Shown: positions 33,687 to 41,843 of the stretch, in pieces
How positions within the stretch are numbered: the first letter of the stretch is position 1
Layout: the number at the start of each line of letters is the position of its first letter
The notes under the pieces: model-generated
Told to the model about the DNA's origin: nothing
The model's database searches: none
What the model saw: only the letters and a program-made list of their open reading frames with translations
Assembly: GCA_963972255.1 (NCBI GenBank)
Contig: CAXATO010000003.1
Coordinates: forward strand, 1 to 64,000
Source of the DNA: UBA1479 sp002706405
GTDB lineage: Bacteria > Pseudomonadota > Alphaproteobacteria > Rhodospirillales > Casp-alpha2
Reading direction: 5' to 3'
DNA: 64,000 bases
Made by a program: the position numbers and the translations under genes

Positions 33687-34793
33687 TTAGTCTCCGGATA
33701 TCAGGGCCATGACCTCGCGGGTCACGGCCTGGGTGCCCATGTCGCCGCCGAATTCCATGGGGCGCAGGCGGTTCTGCTCGAACCCCTTCTGCACGGCGTC
33801 CTCGATCACCGTGGCGGCATCGGTCAAGCCGTCGTGCCCGCCCATCCGGTCCGCGAGATAATCCAGCATCAGCGCCGCCGACAGGATCGCCGCCAGCGGG
33901 TTGGCCTTGTCCTGTCCCATGATGTCGGGGGCCGAGCCGTGGGCCGGCTGGAACAAGGCGTGGTCGTCGCCGACCTCGGCGCAGGACGCCATACCCATGC
34001 CGCCGACCAGGCCGCCGGCAAGGTCCGACAGGATGTCGCCGAACATGTTTTCCATGACCAGGACGTCGAAATCCCAGGGCCGGCGGATCAGGTCCAGGGC
34101 CTGGGCATCCACGTAGTTGTAGGAGGTCTCGACATCGGGGAAGGCGCCCTTGCGTTCGTCGAAGATCTTGCGGAAAAATGCCATGGAACGGAACACGTTG
34201 GCCTTGTCGACGCAGGTCACCATGCCTTTCCGGCCCTTTGATTTGCGCTTTTCAGCCAGGCGGAAAGCGAAATCGAACAGCTTTTCCGAGGTGTGGCGCG
34301 TGATGCGCAGGATGTCCTGGACCTCGCTGTCATTGGCCACGGTCTCGCGCTTGTTGGCGGCGGCGGAATAGAACAGCCCTTCCGTCGATTCGCGCAGAAT
34401 GATCAGGTCGATGGCGTCGGCGCGGGGGTCAGCCAGGCGCCGGGGCGCATTGGGATAGGCCTTGACCGGGCGCACGCCGGCATAAAGCTGGAACCGTTCC
34501 CGCAGGCGCAGGTGAGGCGAGATTTCCGTGCCGTCCGCATGACGCACCGCCGGCAGGCCGATCGCACCCAACAGGATCGCATCGGCCTGGGCCGCGGCGT
34601 TTTCGTGCCCGGGTGCCATGTCCTGGCCCGTTTCCTTGAAATATCCGGCCCCGGCGACCAGATCGTTGCAGGCCAACTGGAACCCGCCGGTGCGCCCGCG
34701 CGCCGCCTCGACCACGGCAAGGGCCGCGTCGGTGACGTCAACGCCGATACCGTCGCCGCGAATCACGGCGATATTGCATATGGTTTCATTCAT
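33687..34793 (-). CDS. Isocitrate/isopropylmalate dehydrogenase family oxidoreductase
   Basis: A 368-residue NAD-dependent beta-decarboxylating dehydrogenase. Landmarks are IAVIRGDGIGVDVTDAAL, LRLRERFQLYAGVRPVK, ESTEGLFYS, the catalytic-lysine region TCVDKANVFR and the NAD-binding PAHGSAPDIMGQDKANPLA. Family members act on isopropylmalate, tartrate, isocitrate or homoisocitrate. The absence of leuC/leuD neighbours and the ESTEG loop argue against ordinary LeuB and for a tartrate-dehydrogenase-like or catabolic enzyme. Exact substrate unresolved. Confidence 0.85.
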   Translation of the reverse strand: MNETICNIAVIRGDGIGVDVTDAALAVVEAARGRTGGFQLACNDLVAGAGYFKETGQDMAPGHENAAAQADAILLGAIGLPAVRHADGTEISPHLRLRERFQLYAGVRPVKAYPNAPRRLADPRADAIDLIILRESTEGLFYSAAANKRETVANDSEVQDILRITRHTSEKLFDFAFRLAEKRKSKGRKGMVTCVDKANVFRSMAFFRKIFDERKGAFPDVETSYNYVDAQALDLIRRPWDFDVLVMENMFGDILSDLAGGLVGGMGMASCAEVGDDHALFQPAHGSAPDIMGQDKANPLAAILSAALMLDYLADRMGGHDGLTDAATVIEDAVQKGFEQNRLRPMEFGGDMGTQAVTREVMALISGD

Positions 34794-34888
34794 AATGGTG
34801 TTTCCTTCGGTCTTTCCTTGGCCGTATCGTAAAGTCCAATGCAGTGCAACCGTCTATCAGATAGGCGAGGAGCGGGCCCCGGGCCCCG

Positions 34889-36619
34889 ATGATCAAATTC
34901 CGCGTCATCCACGATGCCGCCAATGCGGCGGATCAGCAGGCCCTGGCCCAGGCGCGCGCGTTGTTCTACGACGCCTTTCCCGGCGAGCCCGAGGGCATCG
35001 AGCGCATCGAACGCCTGCTCGGCAAGCGGGCCAAGCTGGATTTCGAACCGCTGCTGCTGGTGTCGGAAAATCGGGCGGGGACCGTCACCGGCCTGGCCTT
35101 CGTGTTTCATTTTCCCGAAATCCAGATGGGCTATCTGCAATACATCGCGAGCGACCCCAACACCCCGGCGCGCGGCATCGGCGGCGCGCTGTACGAGGCC
35201 ATGCGCGAGATGCTGGCGGCGCGCGGCGCGCAGGGGCTGTTGCTCGACGTGCCGCCGGATGTCCCGGCCCTGGTCGATGATGCCAAGCGCCTGCCGATCA
35301 ACAAAAAGCGCATCCGCTTCTATGAACGTTATGGCGCGCGGGTCGTCGAGGGCACCCATTGGGACGTGGACCCCAATCCGCGCAACGACAACTGCCTTAC
35401 GCTTCTGATGTTCGATCCCCTGAGCCGCATGCGGCGCCTGCCCCGCGCCCGGGCGCGGGCCGCCGTGCGCCGGATCCTGACGGCGCAGTTCGGATACGAG
35501 GTCGGCGACCCCTTCGTGCAGGGCATCGTTAATTCATTCAAGGACGATCCGGTGTGCCTGCGCGCGGCCAAGACGGCGCTGCCGGTAAAGCCGGCGGTGC
35601 CCGGCCAGCGTATCAAGCCGATTTCCGTGGTCGCCGCCCGGGGGCACCAAATCCATCACGTGAAGGCGCGGGGATACGTGGAACGGCCAATCCGCGTGCG
35701 CCAGATCATGAAGGGCCTGGAAGGCGTGCCCTTTGTCGAGGTCGCGTGCCGACATTTCCCCAATCACCACGTCACGGCGGTCCATGATCCCAAGCTGGTG
35801 TCGTACCTGCGGGCCGTGTGCAAGCGCCTGGACGACAAGGCGATCATCTATCCCGAGGTCTTTCCCATCCGCCGACCGGAAAAGGCGCCGAAGGCCCTGG
35901 AAGATCGGGCCGGCTATTTCTGCGCCGACACCTTCACGCCGATCACCTCCATGGTCTACAAGGCCGCGCGCCAGGCCGTCGACGTGGCGTTGACGGCGGC
36001 GGATCTGGTGCGGGGTGGCGAGCGTTTCGCCTATGCCCTGTGCCGCCCGCCCGGCCATCACGCGGAGCGGCGCATCTTCGGCGGGTTCTGTTTCTTCAAC
36101 AATTCGGCAATCGCCGCCAATTACCTGTCCGGCGACGGCAAAGTGGCCTTGCTCGACATCGACTATCACCACGGCAACGGCGCGCAGGACATCTTTTATG
36201 AACGCGACGACGTGTTGACGCTGTCGATCAACGGCCATCCGCGCCATGCCTATCCCAACTTTTCCGGCTATGGGGACGAGCGGGGCGATGGCAAGGGCCT
36301 GGGCTTCAACCGCAACTGGCCGTTGGAACCGCCCTGCGACGACGATCGGTATCTTCGGGTGCTGGATGAGGCGCTTAAGGCGGTGCGCAAATTCCGCCCG
36401 CGCTACCTGGTCGTGTCCCTGGGGTTCGACATCATGAAGGGCGACCCCACGGGCAGCTTCGACGTCACGCCGGACGGGCTGGAACGCATCGCCCGCGCCA
36501 TCGCCGAACTCGGCCTGCCGACCCTGATCGTCCAGGAAGGCGGCTATGCCGTGCGCAACCTGCGTGTCGGCGCCAACCGCTTTTTCGGGACCCTGGCGGC
36601 AAACTGGTTCCGGGGGTAG
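34889..36619 (+). CDS. GNAT acetyltransferase fused to histone deacetylase-family amidohydrolase
   Basis: A 576-residue two-domain protein. Residues ~1-175 are GNAT-like (YIASDPNTPARGIGGALYEAM, the acetyl-CoA pyrophosphate loop). Residues ~215-576 are a class II HDAC/acetylpolyamine amidohydrolase. It has CRPPGHHAE (active-site His390/His391), zinc ligands Asp425 and His427 in LDIDYHHGNG and Asp514 in GFDIMKGDP, and the tyrosine motif QEGGY. An acyl-adding and an acyl-removing domain therefore share one chain. Likely substrates are small amines or protein lysines; the sequence does not say. No fusion junction artefact is seen; the frame is continuous. Confidence 0.88.
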   Translation: MIKFRVIHDAANAADQQALAQARALFYDAFPGEPEGIERIERLLGKRAKLDFEPLLLVSENRAGTVTGLAFVFHFPEIQMGYLQYIASDPNTPARGIGGALYEAMREMLAARGAQGLLLDVPPDVPALVDDAKRLPINKKRIRFYERYGARVVEGTHWDVDPNPRNDNCLTLLMFDPLSRMRRLPRARARAAVRRILTAQFGYEVGDPFVQGIVNSFKDDPVCLRAAKTALPVKPAVPGQRIKPISVVAARGHQIHHVKARGYVERPIRVRQIMKGLEGVPFVEVACRHFPNHHVTAVHDPKLVSYLRAVCKRLDDKAIIYPEVFPIRRPEKAPKALEDRAGYFCADTFTPITSMVYKAARQAVDVALTAADLVRGGERFAYALCRPPGHHAERRIFGGFCFFNNSAIAANYLSGDGKVALLDIDYHHGNGAQDIFYERDDVLTLSINGHPRHAYPNFSGYGDERGDGKGLGFNRNWPLEPPCDDDRYLRVLDEALKAVRKFRPRYLVVSLGFDIMKGDPTGSFDVTPDGLERIARAIAELGLPTLIVQEGGYAVRNLRVGANRFFGTLAANWFRG

Positions 36620-36646
36620 GGCGTCGGCCGAGGCATGAAGATCGCT

Positions 36647-36673
36647 CGGGGCGGCGGCACTCCCGCCGCCCCG
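36647..36673. terminator. Bidirectional hairpin between convergent genes
   Basis: CGGGGCGGCGG and CCGCCGCCCCG form a perfect 11-bp stem with a 5-nt loop, flanked by further partial complementarity (GATCG/CGATGATC). It lies between the GNAT-HDAC gene and the AhpD-like gene, which converge. There is no T tract, so termination efficiency is uncertain. Confidence 0.55.
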
Positions 36674-36687
36674 ATGATCGGACGGGC

Positions 36688-37242
36688 TCAGGCGGCCTTA
36701 TGCCATTCGAATTTTTTGAAGGGGGCGTCGACGGGTGTGTCGGCCAAGTGATTGGTGTAGTTGGACATCACTTTCTGCGCGACGCCCAGGACGACCTCGA
36801 GAATCTGGCGCTTGGTGAACCCGGCATCAAGAAATGCCTGCACCGTATCGTCGTCTACAACGCCGCGGTTGCGGACGACGCTGAGGGTGAACGTGCGCAA
36901 GGCTTCCAGGCGCGGATCGGGCAAGGGCGTGTTGTTGCGCAGGGCGTCCGTAATGTCGTCGGCGACGCCCATGCTCTTGGCGATGCCGGTATGGGCGGGT
37001 ACGCAATAATGGCAATCGTGTTCCACGTTGATCGCCTGCCAGACGACGGTCAGTTCGTCGTTGTCGAAACTGGAGGCCTGAAACAGATTGTGGGTCACCT
37101 GATAGGCCTCCAGCAGGCCGGGGGCTTCGGCCATCACGGCGTGGAGGCCCGGCACCATCCCGAACGATTTCCGGGATTTGGCGAGCAGCGGCTTGCTCGC
37201 TTCGGGGGCGGTGGTTTCGTCATGCAGTTCGAAGGTGGCCAT
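36688..37242 (-). CDS. AhpD/carboxymuconolactone decarboxylase-like protein
   Basis: A 184-residue helical protein. The AhpD redox motif is Cys77-x-x-Cys80-x3-His84 (EHDCHYCVPAH). Members act as peroxidatic or disulfide reductase partners, or are uncharacterised. The start at 37242 follows CAGGAG. It is divergent from a TetR regulator across an operator-rich region, so it is probably that regulator's target. Known biochemistry for this subgroup is limited. Confidence 0.85.
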   Translation of the reverse strand: MATFELHDETTAPEASKPLLAKSRKSFGMVPGLHAVMAEAPGLLEAYQVTHNLFQASSFDNDELTVVWQAINVEHDCHYCVPAHTGIAKSMGVADDITDALRNNTPLPDPRLEALRTFTLSVVRNRGVVDDDTVQAFLDAGFTKRQILEVVLGVAQKVMSNYTNHLADTPVDAPFKKFEWHKAA

Positions 37243-37305
37243 TGGGCGGCTCCTGATTTCATGTTTGGGAAGGGCACCATCAAGTGGGTGCAATGAGACG
37301 GAACT

Positions 37306-37376
37306 CATTTGAGTGATCGCTAAATATCTGTTATTGAGTAAGTGCTCAATGCGCAATTTTAGTGATCACTCAAATG
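37306..37376. promoter_or_regulatory. Nested inverted repeats, candidate TetR operator
   Basis: The arms 37306-37325 and 37357-37376 are 20 nt each and match as an inverted repeat at 18 of 20 positions, sharing TTGAGTGATC. Between them lies a perfect palindrome, ATTGAG-N6-CTCAAT (37333-37350). The region separates the divergent AhpD-like and TetR genes. A TetR-family dimer pair binding here to control both promoters is the natural reading. Confidence 0.65.
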
Positions 37377-37436
37377 TGATTGCCGACCCCGTCGCCGACA
37401 CGCGACATTTTGGAAACGTCAGTTATCGTGAACACC

Positions 37437-38045
37437 ATGAAACGTGCCCGCCCCTATGACCGCGATACCGCCCTTGCCGCCGCCGAGATGCTGTTCTGGA
37501 CGAAGGGCTACCATGCGACGTCCCTGAAGGACCTGGAAATGGCGCTTCGGATGAAGCCGGGCAGCATCTATGCGGCCTTTTCAAGCAAGCAAGCGTTGTT
37601 CTGCCTGGCCCTGGATCGCTATTTCGAGCGCATGTCGGATGAATTCCGCAAGGAAATCGCACAAGCGGAGACTCCGCTTCAGGCGCTTTCGGGCCATCTC
37701 CGCAAGCTTGGAAAGCGCCCGACCGATGACCCGCAGCATCGCGCCTGCATGCTGGTCAAGACGGTGTTGGATGCGACGCCCGAGGAAACGGCCATTGCCG
37801 AGCATGCGCGCAACTATCTGGACCAGTTCAGATTGGAATTTGCGCGGGTGTTCGAGCGCGCCAAGGCTTTGGGGGAACTGCCCGAAGATGCCGATTGCGC
37901 GCGTCTTGCCCATCGATACCAGACGAATGTCATGGCGATCAAAAATGAAATGCACCGCGGGACCGATCAGTCGGCCATCGCGGCCCTGGCCGAAGATATG
38001 GCGGCGGACCTGGATAACCTGGACCCCAGGCGATCGGCGGCCTGA
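37437..38045 (+). CDS. TetR family transcriptional regulator
   Basis: A 202-residue regulator. The N-terminal helix-turn-helix reads DTALAAAEMLFWTKGYHATS followed by LKDLEMALRMKPGSIYAAF. The ligand-binding C-terminus is variable, as in the family, and includes MLVKTVLDATPEETAIAEHA. ATG at 37437 is used; an in-frame GTG lies 9 bp upstream. It probably represses the divergent AhpD-like gene and perhaps itself. It is followed by a haloacid dehalogenase gene that may be co-transcribed. Confidence 0.9.
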   Translation: MKRARPYDRDTALAAAEMLFWTKGYHATSLKDLEMALRMKPGSIYAAFSSKQALFCLALDRYFERMSDEFRKEIAQAETPLQALSGHLRKLGKRPTDDPQHRACMLVKTVLDATPEETAIAEHARNYLDQFRLEFARVFERAKALGELPEDADCARLAHRYQTNVMAIKNEMHRGTDQSAIAALAEDMAADLDNLDPRRSAA

Positions 38046-38105
38046 TTTTCTGATACGGCGGGTCCGCCTCGGGGCCGAGCCTTCACGATACAAAAGGAGT
38101 TGTTC

Positions 38106-38789
38106 ATGTCCCGCGATACGGTGTTGTTCGATATCAACGAAACGGTTCTCGATCTGGCGTCGCTGAAGCCGGCGTTCGAGGCCGCTTTTCAGGATTCAGG
38201 CGTCCTCGTCACCTGGTTCGCCATGTTGCTGCAAACGTCGACGGTCTGTGCGCTGACCGGTGTGCAAACGGGATTCGCCAATCTGGCGGGCATCACGCTG
38301 GATGCGCTGGCCGCCCGTCGCGGCATCGTTCTGTCCGACGACAAGCGGGCCGACCTTCTTAAGGGCTTCGGCGGCCTGAAGCCTCATCCGGATATCAAGC
38401 CGGCCCTGGCGCGCCTTCGCGCCGCCGGATATCGGACCGTGGCGTTTTCCAATTCCTCGCTCGATCTGGTTACCAACCAGATCACGAATGCCGGATTGCG
38501 CGATGCGTTTGACGACGTCGTCTCCGTCGAGAAAACGGGCAGTTTCAAGCCCGATCCGAAGGTTTACCGTTTCGTCGCGGATCACCTTGAACGCCCCTTG
38601 CCCGACCTGCGCCTTGTCGCGACGCACGACTGGGATACGCACGGCGCCATGAGCGTCGGCCTGCAGGCGGCGTATATCGACCGCACGGGCGCACCCTATC
38701 ATCCGCTCTACCGGAAGCCGGACGTGATCGGGACGGACATGACCGATGTGGTGGAGCAGATCATCCGTACCGACAAGGCGGATGGCTAG
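38106..38789 (+). CDS. Type II haloacid dehalogenase (HAD superfamily)
   Basis: A 227-residue cytosolic hydrolase. The HAD nucleophile is in VLFDINETVLDL (first Asp), followed by the motif-II Ser in AFSNSSLDLV, the catalytic Lys in SFKPDPKVY and an acidic motif in THDWDTHGA. This matches L-2-haloacid dehalogenase-type proteins, though some members are phosphatases. ATG at 38106 has AGGAG upstream. It lies 60 bp after the TetR gene on the same strand. Confidence 0.87.
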   Translation: MSRDTVLFDINETVLDLASLKPAFEAAFQDSGVLVTWFAMLLQTSTVCALTGVQTGFANLAGITLDALAARRGIVLSDDKRADLLKGFGGLKPHPDIKPALARLRAAGYRTVAFSNSSLDLVTNQITNAGLRDAFDDVVSVEKTGSFKPDPKVYRFVADHLERPLPDLRLVATHDWDTHGAMSVGLQAAYIDRTGAPYHPLYRKPDVIGTDMTDVVEQIIRTDKADG

Positions 38790-38930
38790 GCACCGGGCGC
38801 CTTCGCGAAAGACCGACTTCACACCATCCGATCGACCGGCCGGCTCGTTGAGTCCCCTGATTGTCGGGCCGCTACGGCCGAATTGTTTTTCCTGTTCCCC
38901 CGATTTCCGGGCGTATGGGGCGTCGCGTTC

Positions 38931-38944
38931 TTGACACAAGTCAA
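38931..38944. promoter_or_regulatory. Perfect NNR/FNR-type box upstream of nirK
   Basis: TTGACACAAGTCAA is a perfect palindrome of the form TTGAC-N4-GTCAA, the site class bound by NNR/DNR/FNR regulators of denitrification. It lies about 100 bp upstream of nirK. The FNR-class regulator at 32976 is a candidate binder. Confidence 0.75.
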
Positions 38945-39040
38945 GGCGGTGCCCGTCGCGCTGTCCTAACGTCTGGTTGCGACGCAGAAAATTCCATGTC
39001 GCGGTCGATGAACAAGTAAATTCCAACGTCGGAGTTGAAA

Positions 39041-40213
39041 ATGGAAAAGACCCCTGGAATTCGGTCCACCGTCTCCCGAAGAAACTTTCTGTCAGGCACC
39101 GCAACTGTCGGCGGCGGGCTGTTGGCCATGGAAATGGCCAGTAATCCGGCCCATGCGGCCGCCCCTAAGTCTCCCAAGGCATCAGCTCCCTTGTCGGAGA
39201 AGCAGATTGCCGCCCTGCCGCGGGTAAAACAGGAAATGGTCGCGCCGCCGTTTCTGCCCAAGCACGAGCAGGTGGCGACCGGTGGCCCGAAGGTTGTCGA
39301 GGTCCGGCTGGACATCGAAGAAAAGAAGATGGTGCTGGACGACGAAGGGGCTGAAATCTGGGCGTTGACCTTCAACGGATCCGTTCCCGGCCCGATGATC
39401 GTCGTCCATCAGGACGACTATGTGGAACTGACCCTGGTCAACCCCGAAACCAGCGCCATGGAACACAACATCGATTTCCATGCCTCGACAGGGGCGCTCG
39501 GTGGTGGCGGGTTGACCCATGTGTCGCCGGGCGAAGAAGCTGTGCTGCGGTTCCGGGCGACGAAGCCCGGGGTGTTCGTCTACCACTGCGCGCCGGGCGG
39601 GGCGATGATCCCCTATCACGTCTGCCACGGCATGAACGGTGCGATCATGGTTTTGCCGCGTGACGGCCTCAAGGCTGCTGACGGCACGCCCATTCGCTAT
39701 GACCGCGCCTACTATATCGGCGAACAGGATTACTACCTCGCCAAGGACGAGCACGACGAATACATCAAATACGAAACGGCCGGCGAGGATTACGCCGATT
39801 CATTGAAGGTCATGGCGACCTTGACCCCCAGCCACGTCGTGTTCAATGGCGCCGTCGGCGCCCTGCTCGGCGAAGGCACGCTCAAGGCCAGCGTCGGCGA
39901 ATCGGTCTTGATGGTTCATTCCCAGGCCAACCGGGACACCCGGCCGCATTTGATCGGCGGCCATGGGGATTATGTCTGGTCGACCGGGTCGTTCACGGAC
40001 CCGCCCCAGACGGGATTGGAAACCTGGTTCATCGCCGGGGGCGCAGCCGGTTGCGCGATCTATACGTTCCGGCAGCCAGGCATCTATGCCTATGTGAACC
40101 ACAATTTGATCGAGGCCGTTCTTAAAGGTGCGTCGGCGCATTTCGAAGTCGATGGCGAATGGAACGACGACCTGATGAAGCAGGTCCGCAAGCCCAGCCA
40201 GATCAAAAAATAG
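39041..40213 (+). CDS. nirK: Copper-containing nitrite reductase NirK
   Basis: A 390-residue periplasmic enzyme reducing nitrite to nitric oxide. The Tat signal is SRRNFLSGTATVGGG. Type 1 copper ligands are His142, Cys183 and His193 with Met198 (YHCAPGG, PYHVCHGMNGAIM). Type 2 copper ligands are His147, His182 and His303 (RPHLIGGHGD). The ATG at 39041 has a GGAG site. Context: NNR-type box upstream, dihaem cytochrome and nirV-like genes downstream. Nitric oxide, nitrous oxide and nitrate reductase genes are not in the window. Confidence 0.97.
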   Translation: MEKTPGIRSTVSRRNFLSGTATVGGGLLAMEMASNPAHAAAPKSPKASAPLSEKQIAALPRVKQEMVAPPFLPKHEQVATGGPKVVEVRLDIEEKKMVLDDEGAEIWALTFNGSVPGPMIVVHQDDYVELTLVNPETSAMEHNIDFHASTGALGGGGLTHVSPGEEAVLRFRATKPGVFVYHCAPGGAMIPYHVCHGMNGAIMVLPRDGLKAADGTPIRYDRAYYIGEQDYYLAKDEHDEYIKYETAGEDYADSLKVMATLTPSHVVFNGAVGALLGEGTLKASVGESVLMVHSQANRDTRPHLIGGHGDYVWSTGSFTDPPQTGLETWFIAGGAAGCAIYTFRQPGIYAYVNHNLIEAVLKGASAHFEVDGEWNDDLMKQVRKPSQIKK

Positions 40214-40271
40214 CTCGTGAACCACACCCCTAACCCCATCTCAATTGGGGGGTCAGGATCAGGAGAGTGTC

Positions 40272-40985
40272 GTGAAGATTGCACATGCGTTTTCCATCTG
40301 GATGGCCTTGGCCATCGGTTTGGCGGCATCGGGTGCCTCGGCGGCGGATGATGTCGAAAACGGCAAGAAGATCGCCAAGAAATGTACGGCCTGCCACACC
40401 CTGAACAAGGGCGGGAAGAACCGGCTTGGCCCCAACCTGTTCGGCGTACTCGGCAAGCCGGCCGGCCACGTCAAGGATTACAAGTATTCCAAGGCCCTAT
40501 TGGATTCGGGCATCGTTTGGGACGAAGCCAACTTCATGGCGTTCATCGACAATCCGAAGAAAACGATCAAGGGCACCAAGATGAGCTTCGCCGGGATCAA
40601 GAAACCGGCGCAGCGGGCGGAGCTTCTCGCTTATTTCAAGACCCTGACGGATGCAGCAGCGCCCAAGGAAACGGCCGGCAACGCCGAGGACGGATTGGTC
40701 GCGGCGAAAAAGCACTGCATCGTCTGCCATTCCTTCGAGAAAGGCGGCCGGGTGGTGTTCGGCCCGACCCTGTTCGACATCTACGGCAAGCCGGCTGCGT
40801 CCATCCCGGGGTATGAGTATTCGACCGCGATGAAGAACTCAGGCCTGACGTGGAACGATAAGAACCTTCTGGAATTCCTGTCCAACCCCGGGCGGTTCCT
40901 GCCCGGGACCACGGCGCGGTTCCCCGGTCTGAAAAGCGCCCAGGAAAAGGCCGACATTCTCGCCTATCTGAAAACCCTGAAATAG
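40272..40985 (+). CDS. Periplasmic dihaem cytochrome c (NirK electron donor candidate)
   Basis: A 237-residue exported protein with a Sec signal peptide ending near ASA-AD. It contains two class I cytochrome c domains, with CTACH (residues 38-42) and CIVCH (149-153), each with a downstream Met axial-ligand region. The halves share the GPNLFG/GPTLFD pattern, an internal duplication. The start is GTG at 40272, after AGGAG. Position between nirK and a nirV-like gene suggests it delivers electrons to NirK (inference). Confidence 0.9.
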   Translation: MKIAHAFSIWMALAIGLAASGASAADDVENGKKIAKKCTACHTLNKGGKNRLGPNLFGVLGKPAGHVKDYKYSKALLDSGIVWDEANFMAFIDNPKKTIKGTKMSFAGIKKPAQRAELLAYFKTLTDAAAPKETAGNAEDGLVAAKKHCIVCHSFEKGGRVVFGPTLFDIYGKPAASIPGYEYSTAMKNSGLTWNDKNLLEFLSNPGRFLPGTTARFPGLKSAQEKADILAYLKTLK

Positions 40986-41008
40986 GGGAGGCGGATCAAG
41001 GGGGTGAC

Positions 41009-41839
41009 ATGCGCAACCGAGCGGTCTTCGCTGTCCTCCTGGCCGGGATTGCCGCGGTCGCGTTGATCGTTGCCTGGCCCGCCGTCGGCCCGAAGGCGCC
41101 AAAGCGGACCCTGGCCGGATTGGAGCTGACCAAGGTCGTTCCGGGCCACTACAACCTGACGATCCTGGTCCCCAATTCCTTCGGCCGGAAGTATCATTCC
41201 AAGCCCGTGGCCATCCGCCGACCGTTCGAGATCAGCCGGCACGAGATCACCATCGATCAGTGGGACCTTTGCCATGCCGAGGGCGGTTGCCCGCGCGAAG
41301 CCAAACGGCGGCCCTATCAGACCGGCGACCATCCGGTGACGCGGGTTTCCTGGCTCGATGCCGTCCTGTTCACCCGCTGGCTGTCGAAAATCACCGGGGA
41401 AAGCTATCGCCTGCCGACGGAAGAAGAATGGGCCTATGTCGCCTTCGCCGGGCAGGACGTGTCCAAAGACACGATCGAAGATCTGATAACCCAGCGGCAG
41501 ATGATCCGGACGGCGACATTCACCACCTTCCGGCCGACCCGCGCGGTCGGCGGTAACGGGGAAAACCCCTGGTCGATCGCCGATATGACCGGGTCCGTCT
41601 GGGAATGGACCCTGACCTGCTGGTTTTCTTCGGACGAGGAAAACCGCCGACCGTGGACGATCGACCAACTCAGTGATCCGGAGCTGTGCGCCAACCGCGT
41701 GGTCCAGGGCGACGAACGGGCCCACGTGCCGTTCTTCGTCGACAAGGTGTATTCGGGCGGCTGCGGCACCGGCAGCCCGGTCGACCACATCGGCTTCCGC
41801 GTCGTCAAAGACACGGGCACGGGCAAGGCGTTGTTCTGA
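41009..41839 (+). CDS. nirV: NirV-like formylglycine-generating-enzyme domain protein
   Basis: A 276-residue membrane-anchored protein with one N-terminal helix (~5-27). The body is a SUMF1/FGE-sulfatase domain: FEISRHEITIDQWDLC, HPVTRVSWLDAVLF, YRLPTEEEWAYVAFAG, GNGENPWSIADMTGSVWEW and the terminal GFRVVKD. In denitrifiers, genes of this family next to nirK are named nirV; they appear to help maturation of nitrite reductase. It lies 23 bp after the cytochrome gene, in the same operon. Confidence 0.85.
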   Translation: MRNRAVFAVLLAGIAAVALIVAWPAVGPKAPKRTLAGLELTKVVPGHYNLTILVPNSFGRKYHSKPVAIRRPFEISRHEITIDQWDLCHAEGGCPREAKRRPYQTGDHPVTRVSWLDAVLFTRWLSKITGESYRLPTEEEWAYVAFAGQDVSKDTIEDLITQRQMIRTATFTTFRPTRAVGGNGENPWSIADMTGSVWEWTLTCWFSSDEENRRPWTIDQLSDPELCANRVVQGDERAHVPFFVDKVYSGGCGTGSPVDHIGFRVVKDTGTGKALF

Positions 41840-41843
41840 TGCC

